Assembly: GCA_003255025.1 (NCBI GenBank)
Contig: QANY01009091.1
Location: 124,001-188,000 of the forward strand
Direction: 5' to 3'
DNA from: Datisca glomerata
Taxonomy: Eukaryota; Streptophyta; Magnoliopsida; Cucurbitales; Datiscaceae
DNA: 64,000 nucleotides
The stretch's first letter is position 1, and each line of letters opens with the position of its first letter. A program made the translations under genes and the position numbers. Below the pieces are notes generated by a model that had not been told where the DNA came from, ran no database searches, and saw nothing but the letters and a program-made list of their open reading frames with translations. Of the stretch, positions 53,301 through 62,414 are shown one piece after another.

Positions 53301-53393
53301 ATTCTCTTTGAGACTTTTGTGAATAATAAATAATTACATTTTACCGATAAAAAAATAATATAATGAAAAACTATGTTTTTTATATAAACGATT

Positions 53394-53580
53394 AATTGTT
53401 TATCCTTCACGTGATACGTATAGTGTGCTCTTCAAGCAGATTGCTACACAACTTCTTTATCTGGCAGAAGAAAGTGATACGGATGTAATAGATGGTGAAG
53501 AAACTGAGGTTTATGGTCATCTATAATTAAGGCGACGTCTCTACAGGAAGAAATATACTTAATTATGTTTTCCCTTGAGA
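53394..53580 (+). pseudogene. Coding-like fragment of unknown family
   Basis: Starting right after the LINE duplication, one frame reads VYPSRDTYSVLFKQIATQLL, then YLAEESDTDVIDGEETEVYG, then HL, a stop, LRRRLYRKKYT. Composition is protein-like with no low complexity. There is no acceptor site at its left edge. It could be a later part of the gene whose first exon candidate is at 45087-45285, split by the LINE. I do not recognise it. Confidence 0.3.
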
Positions 53581-54700
53581 CTTTTATGAATAATAAATAG
53601 TTATCAATTGGGTGGTTCATCTCTTATATCAATTTAATTCATCTGACACTACTTCGGTGAAGCTGGTAAGAACTCGTGGCTGGAGATGAATGAAATGTTT
53701 TTTTTTTACTCCGAACTAAAGCTATGTAACATTAAGTAATCTGAATTTTAGAAATTATATCATCTATTTGTGTTCCTACAAATGTGTAGTTAAAATTCTT
53801 TTCTAAAGAGTCTGTTCTCACAATGTAGCAGATTTTGTTTGATGAGACATCTTACGATATGGACTTTAAATTGTACCTTAGAACATGTCATGTAGCTGAG
53901 AACTGACCAACCTTGCAATAGTTAAGATGTGAATAACAGCATTAGCAATTCGCAATTTCTCAGGGCTTACGTGATTATGAAATATTATGATGTAACTGAG
54001 AAAAAAAGGAAAGAATATTGCTTTTTGGAAATACATGTCCTATTATGTTTTTAATTCTTTTAAACATATATCTCTAATCTCTAATCCATTGAAAGGGACA
54101 ATTCTGAGAAACATTCAGTTTTCAAAACTAATCTTCTACTAATACCGTTAACCCTGAATTACCCCTCTAAATGACAGCTGTCAAAATTTAATTTACTACT
54201 ACTTACGAACAAAAGAAATTCTTATTTTTTTTAATCGGTGCAAGCTCTATAGACACAATCTATTACTCCAATTTGATAACCGTTGAGGAGAGAGAATCGG
54301 AACACTTCATATCACCCCTTAATTTGAACCAGAAAACTATAATGCTCAATGGATTTACTACATCTGTGTAGTATTGTTTCATTCAATATATATATATATA
54401 TATATATATTACAAACGTATCATAAATAATTTAATACATCAACACACAATATTACAATTATTACTTCATGTGCTTTGAACTCTTTCCAATTCATGCAATA
54501 TATGGCCCCAGACTCACAGATTCATTCGCCAGCCTTCTCAATTCTCACTTATTCTGCCCAACTTTCCAAATACATCTACACAAATGAGAGGGAGAAAAGC
54601 AAATACAGAAAACCAGCCCACAACTTCAACCAAACAAATAATGTGAGTTGCATTCATAATATGGATAGTAATCTCATCAAAGATTTATCTGCTTACCAAA
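53581..54700. other. Intergenic region with a (TA)n tract
   Basis: AT-rich. (TA)12 at 54386-54409. An open frame at 54475-54720 has no recognisable feature. It may include the left edge of the Helitron remnant, which I could not locate. Confidence 0.5.
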
Positions 54701-57291
54701 ATGACGAGCATCAAGATTAGGGTATTAAGGAAAAGCACGGTGGAGACCTACCACGATAAAAAAGGTGATCTCAATATAATGAAATTAATAGTTAGTGACA
54801 TTGAGGTATGCAAAAAACACTTTTCATCTTCATTGTATTACATAAAGAGATTATGGCAATTCATTGTATTACTAAGTTACGATTTCATACAATACAAGTT
54901 ACTATTTCATTTATGACACACTGAAGAGATCATACTGCATATCAAAGAATAAGGATAAGTTATTCTGTTAACCCTCAAATAATAAAGGAGACCTCAAATA
55001 GAAAGGAGATATTACTGTTTATCTGTATTCCATATTTATTATTTATCTGCACCAGAACAGAATCGCTACCCTAAATAGGGTCAGAGAATTCTGTGCACGC
55101 TATACAATGAAACCATTGAAAAGTTTAAAACTCTAATTGAAAAAGGCAGATCTTATGTCATTACGAATGGAAACGTACGACCAGTTAATCTAAATTATCT
55201 CAACGTGCATGAGGAAGTCGAATTGTCACTTACGTGGAATAGTCAAATAGAACTTATTGATGAAGCGACAGATTCAGAATTAAAGAACTACACCTTTTCG
55301 GATTTCATCAATTTCACAAATTACATCAATTCAAAGGAAATTATAGGTAAACAATCTAAAATGCCCAATTGTTATATTTTAATGTGTACCGATTATGATG
55401 TTACAATGTTTTACATACATTTAATATAACACACTGATAGTTTTCTATACTAGCCGTTTAACTTAATCACCATAAGTTAGTATAAATCCAACATAAAAAA
55501 TAAGGTTATGCAATATACTTCTAGGCACAATCATCATAAATAGTTCAACTCATTGATTAGGATATTATTTATCTTTTAAGATAATCAATTTTTATATACT
55601 GAATTGGAATTGTTACTTCTTTAACTTTAGACCTATAAGCTTCAGAAACAAATTTATACATAAGAATGATAAATATTTTTAAATAACATAAATCCCTACT
55701 GTTTCTTTTATTCGAAGCTACAATGTAAACCAGCAAATATTTATAATATGACGGAATTTTATAAACTGATTATATTATAACCTATTGTAGATATTTTTGG
55801 TGTTGTTGTGTTAAGTGTAACGCGTGCCTTCAACATTCATGCACATGGGAAATGAGAAAGAATAAAAAGAAAAAGAGATGTTCTGCTTCTAGACAATCAA
55901 TAATTACATGTTACCTATTTATTTATTTTTCGTTTTGCATAATTTGCATGGCTACTTATATATTTACATCTATCCCATCTATCAGGTTCAAGATGATAAA
56001 ATTGACTTTGTAACGGGGATTTGACTATGACGAGGGAAATGAATTAGAGGCTTTAGTGCATACAACTCTTATTGTCATAGCTACACACCATTGCGCCGTT
56101 ATTTTTTAAGGTATTTTAAATATGTTTTTTCCTTCTTTATTCATATATACTCACACAATAAATTAATGCATACCTCTTTATATTTGCATAGGAAGTTACA
56201 TTGTCAACAACGACCACCACTAACATAACGATTAATGCATCACTAGAGGAAGCAATATCTATAACAAAAAGTTAATCCTAGAGAATATATCAAAGTTTGA
56301 AGGAATCACTTTATGTTATTATATCAATAAGCTAGAATCACAAGTTTAAAAATGCTTTACACGTCAAGCATGTGCCCACATTTGTAATTACCGTAAATAA
56401 TTGAAAAACGAAAACTACCTCATGCTTTATTTAGTATATTGTCAATAAATGCTATTGTTAAATTCTTATAACACATTACTTGCAATCATCAATTGAAAGC
56501 ACACTAACAGTGGACACAATAGCGTAATTTAAAGGAAAATCATTTCAATTCTTCTTCTGTTATATTATATTCTTATACTAATATATTATACTTTAAGGTT
56601 CAAGCTGTTATAGAAAAGGAAGACCTTCAGAAGCTGATTACTCCTTCAAAACGACTTCTTGAGGCCCCAATTGTATGCTTGGAAGATATAGGTAGAATAA
56701 CTATTCTGTGCATTTGAGGGCAAAATAACAAACATACAAAACAAGGAAAATCCATGATTTGAAAATTGTATTATGTGCAACGACGTGGTTCATCCACATG
56801 ACATCAAAGAAACAACATTTTGTCCTCAGTGCAATAAAGATGATGCTACATTCACAAGAAAATACATGTTTAGAACTATTGTCACAGATGGAATCATTGA
56901 CACCAACATAAATTTATTTGACTCTGCTGAATATTTAGTCGGTTGCATCATGTTAGGCTATTCGAAACAACTTTTAACGGTATATCTAATCTAATTCATA
57001 TTTTCATAAATGACCCATTTTATTACATTCTTCTACTACTACTTAACTTATTAACTTAATTTGTTTCTTCCTTATAGTGTGATAAAATAGAAAACATTAC
57101 ATACTACCCGAAATTTGATCTTGGCAAAGGGAAAGAAGTATAGGTTCTTGATAAGAATAGACAAGAAACGGGAACTTGATAGGAAACTTAAACACTTGGT
57201 GACTCAAGACATATACAAAGTAGACAAAGAAGAGCAAGTCCATTACAAAAGTCATGCAAGAATACTGAAAAAACCAAAAGTAGAAAAATAA
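54701..57291 (+). pseudogene. Replication protein A large subunit-like gene, decayed (Helitron type)
   Basis: RPA1 binds single-stranded DNA through OB folds; Helitrons carry RPA-like genes. Exon 1 is 54701-54805 (MTSIKIRVLRKSTVETYHDK) and exon 2 is 55079-55346 (TLYNETIEKFKTLIEKGRSY, then VELSLTWNSQIELIDE). Exon 3 starts at 55791 (DIFGVVVLSV). GT-AG borders and phases agree. Exon 3 has an in-frame TGA at 55853-55855 before RIKRKRDVLLLDNQ. A later part (about 56010-56110, GFDYDEGNELEALVHTTLIV) needs a frameshift. LSTTTTTNITINASLEEAIS (about 56205) is the usual end of the second OB fold. The C-terminal domain has a zinc site (56773 on, CNDVVHP, TTFCPQCNKDD). KKYRFLIRIDKKRELD ends at 57291. Clearly a pseudogene now. 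Confidence 0.8.
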
Positions 57292-57856
57292 ACACATAAA
57301 AAACTAAAGAAAAAACTTTTAATATTTCAATTTGATTAGGTTTTGATTTTTCAATGTTCAGTTGTTATTGTAAATGGGGTTTGGTAAGATTTTGTTTTTT
57401 CAATGTTTAGATGCCTTTCTGTAAATGGTTTAACGTATTATTCTTCAGACACTTTTATATGTTCTGTTTGATATTGTTGCTTTGTAATTTTTTTTTCAGA
57501 ATTTAGATATTGTAATGCATCAAAGGCATGTAATTCTGTATTAAAAGTGTCTTGACTTATGTTGCATTTTTAGTTATAATTCCATCTATTCTAACTTTTA
57601 CATTATTGTTATAATAATAGTTGACATTCTGTTGAATCTGATAATAATGAACTCTCATAGAAACTAATAACAAATATCAATCAATTAGATTGAAGATAAT
57701 CATATCTCTAAGAAAAAAATTATCCTAAAGCAATGTGGCTCCCGAACCTTCTCCAAATTATTATAAATGTTTGAATTTAGAATATGCAAAAGACAGACTT
57801 CATTTAGCTAACCAGAAGATGAGTTAAATATAAAGGAGTATACCAAATAAAATCAC

Positions 57857-57941
57857 CTGAACAACAGCTTTTTCATCATCAACTTCGAGGATTTGTTCAC
57901 GTCGGATCGTCCCATCTCATAGACGAATATTAACTATTTCA
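57857..57941 (-). pseudogene. Captured exon of V-type ATPase subunit B
   Basis: A single 85-nt exon with intact acceptor (TTTCAG before 57941) and donor (CAG|GTGATT after 57857). It reads EIVNIRL, a stop, DGTIRREQILEVDDEKAVVQ, matching the VHA-B segment [28 protein letters not shown] as known for the family. The conserved Gly codon has become TGA. No other VHA-B exons are visible on either side. Retained splice borders indicate capture of genomic DNA, not a retrocopy. Confidence 0.8.
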
Positions 57942-58913
57942 CTGAAATAGCATATAAGTTTAATTCTCCACTCTGAAAAAAAAAACATTTTAATCCCAGT
58001 TTTTGAAAAAAAAAGGTTGAAAATTCTCCAAATTTATTGTGTAAAGATATTGTAAAGTCAAATATTATGCAACTATTGATAGTTATTTAGAAAGTAATTT
58101 TTTAAAAAAAGGATATACAACTATCCATTTTTAAATAACTTCCCACATTGTATGAAATATTAAGGGACTTATACCTCCTCACAAAAAACTACCCTACACT
58201 TTCTAGAATTACATTGTAGAATCTACAATTTCTAAAGAAATCAACAACAAATACTGCATATTTTGGAGAGGAGATATTTTGGAGAGTAGATATTGATCAC
58301 CGTATCACAATCTCAAGCAATATCGAAGTTAACGAAAACAGAAGAATAGATATTGCTAGGCCACTATCACTGAGTAAGAAAAAAATAATAAACAAATGAC
58401 TCTTCATTTTCGTAAACATGTTCTAAAGTCTAAAATCATAATATCTACATACCTGATCATCGCAGGAATTCCATTCCAGTGCATAGGGCTTCTGAGATAC
58501 AAAACAAATAATGAGTTACTCATGCACATCTTATCCCACAATTCATTGAACTAATGAAGGGCTTCAGATTATTTGAGTATGTAAACACGTTACACGTTAC
58601 ACTTTCTATTCTCTATAACTCTTTCTATTTGTTATCTTAAATACAATTGCATTTGATGTATCTTAGCTTATTTCGTTAAACATATACTAGGAAAGCATGA
58701 TTGTTTCAAAAATAAAAAATGAAAAACAGAAGGGAAAACTATTAGAATCTCTGTTAGAGGGAACAATATATTTATAAATATTTATAGATATGTACATGCT
58801 AAAACATATCTACAATAACTTTGGGAACCTAAGATTTGGAAAACAACTTTAAGAAGACACGAGTTGGATTTACTATTTAAAAAAAACACGTGTTGTTATG
58901 TTTTAAAGTACTC

Positions 58914-59340
58914 TTGAATTTATTAAAAACGAAAAGACTATTTTTTGTGGGAAATTAAAACTTAATTAATTGTGCAACAATGAATACTAACAAATTTGAC
59001 ATGACAACACTACTTTCAATATATGACAGCTTTCCCCAATATATAAAATGTGTGTTTTCATTTCATGATATTAAAGACTTCAATTTATTGAAAACCAAAA
59101 GACTAATTTTTCTTGGGAAATTGAAACTTAATTAATTGTACAATAATAAAATACTAACATATTTTACAAGGCAACACTACTTCAATATATGACATCTTTT
59201 CTCAATACATAAAATGTGTGTTATCATTTCAAGATATCAAATAGATTAAAGACTTCAAATTATTGAAAACCCAAAGGCTATTTTTTCTTGAAAAGTTGTA
59301 AGTTAATTAATTATACAACAATAAATGACAACATCTATTG
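58914..59340. repeat. ~170-bp tandem repeat, about 2.5 copies
   Basis: Units start near 58914, 59084 and 59251 with AATTTATTGAAAACCAAAAG-like sequence. They share GGGAAATTGAAACTTAATTAATTG, ACAACACTACTTTCAATATATGACA and ATAAAATGTGTGTTTTCATTTC blocks. The third copy is partial. Confidence 0.85.
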
Positions 59341-59960
59341 AAATTACAACACGTCCAACTGAAAATTTGTTAAACAATTTAATTATTATACAACCAAAAA
59401 AATTGAATATGTGACATTGCAACAATCATTTCAAAAAATCCATGGAAAAAAGTTAAATAGTCTAAAATTATTCTGTAAACATGCAAGTTTAGACTAACTA
59501 TAATAATGGACTAAAATGTGCTTTTAGACGTTAAAGAATGAGATTCTATTATATGTTTCAATATGAAAAATGCAAATATATTAAAGAGAAAAAAAAAACA
59601 CTCTAGACTCTAGCACAAAGATTAAAAGAATGTCCAACAAGAAATGAAGTGCAGATTTCTACTGCTTAGTAGGTTAAATTGAAAAGATGCAATTTCAAAC
59701 AAACAAAAGACATTGACAGATCAAATAAGCTAAAAGAAAAAGAATTCTCCACATCCACATCCTTCTGATCTTCTAAATTCTTGATTGTACTCCAGCCAAA
59801 CTTCCTAATGCATCTACTCGCGGCTCCATAAAATCCAAAACAAAATCACAAAAGCTCTTGGATTTAGCCATTTAAGCTCAAAAATTGAATTGATGCCCTT
59901 CAAACATCTTCCAAGCAAAGACAAAATATGTATATGTAGATGCAATGGAACAATACTTAC

Positions 59961-60099
59961 TCATCCTTATACTGTTGAATTTCACCTTCTGGAAATTCCC
60001 CAGATGGAAAGAGATCAACTACAGGGATAGTTGGTGGATCAATCTGTTCTGGTATTGAAACAGATACTCACTTGCTTTTGTTTTTCTTCTTTGTCCCTT
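59961..60099 (-). pseudogene. Captured exon of methionine aminopeptidase 2
   Basis: A 139-nt exon with acceptor (ATTCAG before 60099) and donor (GATGA|GTAAGT after 59961). It reads GTKKKNKSK, a stop (TGA), [18 protein letters not shown] and [17 protein letters not shown]. Except for the stop this matches the basic N-terminal region and the start of the MetAP2 core in plants. MetAP2 removes initiator methionine in the cytosol. Neighbouring exons (LWR... onward) are not found, so this is an isolated fragment. Confidence 0.85.
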
Positions 60100-61479
60100 C
60101 TGAATCAATGGCAAAATAAAGATGCATAGAATATGATATTGGTAGAACATCAGTAAACATAAGCAACCATCTAAAAATATAACTATCACGATCCTACATC
60201 AAAAGAAAATCTTTTATGGATTAAAATATGAAAGTTGTTACAGATGTGTTTAAGGGGGCAGATAATCTAACTAATATATTATTTGATCTTTCAACTTTAA
60301 GAAATATTAATATTTATGTTAAATATAGAAGAAACTAAAAAAAGATATTTAATCTATACTAAACAGTAGTAATATCTTTTTATATTATACTAAGCAATAC
60401 TAAGACCCCAAGTTTAAAAGAGAAACACTCAAGTCATATATTCAGACAACTCATAAATCTAATTAAGAAACCTTACAAATCTTATTTCTGAGATAAGACT
60501 TCATATGTCTTTTTAATACATAAACTCCTACATAATGAGAGTTATAAGCAGATACATATCCACTAATGAGAAATTAATACAACATGTACAATATTATTCA
60601 TGCCCACGTGTCACACTAAGATAACAAAGAAAGTTTAATTAAATAAAACAACCAAAACAGTAACTACCAATTCTATAACAATATGAGCAAGAAATAAATC
60701 AAATTTTCTATATTATCTGAAATAATGAAAGTCCAAGCAAGCCAAGAAACTTTACACTATCACGATTAACTCAAACAATCGTTTAAACTTCTTCAGTTTA
60801 AATGCTTTTAAAACACCACTAAAACTTTTTCAAGAATTTAAGGAATCAATTCTATTGCCACATGACAATAGAGTAAGAGAAGGATGAACAATTAACAAAT
60901 AACCGAGCCATTAACACTAATGAGATATAAACTCAATTTGCACAACAATGAAAACAGAATCCCCCAAAATCTAATACATAACAGCAGTAAGCTAGCGCCT
61001 TTGGTATACGGAGAGGATTTTTTTAAGGCATATTCACTAATCTTTACTAATCTTTCGGACATTTGGTTCTTCCTCCTGCCAAAACATGATAGTGAATTTT
61101 CAATAACAGAAAATATAGAACAAGATTATAATGAATAATAGACCAAAATAGAAACTAATCGAACGAGGAGTTTATATGACACTGACACATGAGACTCTAC
61201 TTATAAAGTAAAAATTTCCAACAGATGATGGTGAATTTTCTAGAGGTTCATACATTGTACCTCTGGAAACAAATATTAAACAAGACTAAAAATATTATCC
61301 TAAATATTCATTTGAGATTCAGAAATCTAAACATCATATAAAAAATGCAACGGGCGGTACAAAATCTAAATAAATTAAACATAGTTAAACACTTAAATTA
61401 AATCCTACATGCAATAAGAACTAAAAACCCAACAGACCACAGTCAAAATAAACATACTGAAAACAGGACATGAACCAAA
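60100..61479. other. AT-rich region without recognised genes
   Basis: Lies between the captured MetAP2 exon and the Rep fragment. The open frame at 60920-61138 has no recognisable feature. Confidence 0.5.
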
Positions 61480-61975
61480 AAGGGATATGAACACAGATTC
61501 TTGTAGTTCTCCTTGAAAAATCCTTAAAGTGAGGTCAGGCCTATCTTGTGGGAATTGTCATTCTCTTAGTTCTTTTATTTCTTTGCATTCTGAATTGCAA
61601 GTCATTGTTATAAATAGGTCAGGTTTTCTAAAATGATGTACCAAAGCCATTGCGTCTAGATAACTGTCGACGCATATCTCTTGGTCCTCCAATAAACAGG
61701 AAGATTAATACATCTCATAACTTTGTCGCCTCTTGTTTCTCCAGTATTCACAATATCAACAATGCCTTTATATAGCTCCGATCTGATATGAGACTGTTGA
61801 GTCTAATAAAAATCAAGTCGTGCTGTCTCAAGTTTGATATACACGTCGACAACGTATTGTTGTAGAATTCTTCCAGCCAAAAGAAGGATTGATCTTGATG
61901 AAGGCCTTATCTGGAGCTTGTAGTAATAATACTCTCTACATGATACTTTTGAAGCTTCACATTTCGAGACGCCTA
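61480..61975 (-). pseudogene. Helitron Rep N-terminal domain (Helitron_like_N) fragment
   Basis: Minus-strand pieces in order: SCREYYYYKLQIRPSS, AGRILQQYVVDVYIKLE with TARLDFY, a stop, IRSELYKGIVDIVNTGETRG, then INLPVY. After a frame change comes GGPRDMRRQL, and after another AMALVHHFRKPDLFITMTCN and QDRPDLTLRIFQGELQE. This is the diagnostic order of the Helitron_like_N domain (YYCYKLQIR, QQYVVD, GGPRDMRRRYLDAMAL, FGKPDLFITMTCNP, QDRPDL). The downstream HUH catalytic part and the Pif1 helicase are not visible in the window. At least two frameshifts and two stops. The upstream end is replaced by Copia element C. Confidence 0.85.
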
Positions 61976-61984
61976 TCAATGACA

Positions 61985-62412
61985 TTGATACCATTGGCAA
62001 CCTTATTACTGTTTTACTTACACTTGAAAAATTGAGCGGTGATAATTCCATAAGATGGAAATCCAACTCGAACATGTTGTTAGCTTATGAGCATAATGAA
62101 TTTATTCTTGCTGAAGAAAGTCTTGAAAGGCATGCAGTCAATACTTGGATTATTGACACTGGGGCTACCATTGGGGGCGATGTATACGTTAGCGATCAAA
62201 ACCCTCCTCCTTCTATTGTTAGTAGTAACAAAAGGAAGAAGAAGAATGGTAAGAACAAAAGCAAGAATAATAATGAAAAGAAGGCCAAAAGGTCAGCCGA
62301 GGGCGAGAAGAACAATATTAGCAATGAACTTGAAGGAAAATGTTTTCATTGTAGGGTTGAAGGTCATTGGAAGAGAAACTGTAACAAGTATCTCTCCGAG
62401 CTGAAAAAATAA
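61985..62412 (+). pseudogene. Element C gag with a large internal deletion
   Basis: The gag start (LITVLLTLEKLSGDNSIRWK) is followed at once by a foreign-looking piece, VNTWIIDTGATIGGDV. It then rejoins element B-like sequence at PPPSIVSSNKRKKKNG, losing most of the capsid region. The CCHC zinc knuckle CFHCRVEGHWKRNC is intact in frame (about 62341-62382), unlike in B. The frame ends at 62410-62412. Confidence 0.8.
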
Positions 62413-62414
62413 AG

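Larger units (their letters stand above)
46534..53353 (+). mobile_element. L1-type LINE retrotransposon (interrupted)
   Basis: Starts with a GC-rich leader (repeated CCCGAGCAACCCTTCCC near 46560-46620), unlike the AT-rich surroundings. ORF1 remnants, an ORF2 with endonuclease, RT and zf-RVT, and a short A-rich tail (GATAAAAAA) follow. The flanking 15-bp duplication shows the element is essentially full length. Length without the Harbinger-like insertion is about 5.98 kb. Several stops and frameshifts make it inactive. Confidence 0.9.
54701..61975. mobile_element. Degraded Helitron candidate with captured host exons
   Basis: An RPA1-like gene (+) at the left and a Helitron Rep N-terminal domain (-) at the right are the two protein types that plant Helitrons encode. 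Between them are exon fragments of two unrelated host genes with splice borders intact and a ~170-bp tandem repeat, both common in Helitrons. The right end is cut by Copia element C near 61980. I could not identify the 5' TC or 3' CTRR-with-hairpin ends, so the limits given are those of the recognised parts. Confidence 0.6.

Noticed and set aside
58453..58491. Possible 39-nt captured exon on the minus strand (KPYALEWNSCDDQ) with AG and GT borders
   Set aside because: Too short to assign to a gene by eye; the borders could be chance. Worth including in a search of the Helitron candidate.
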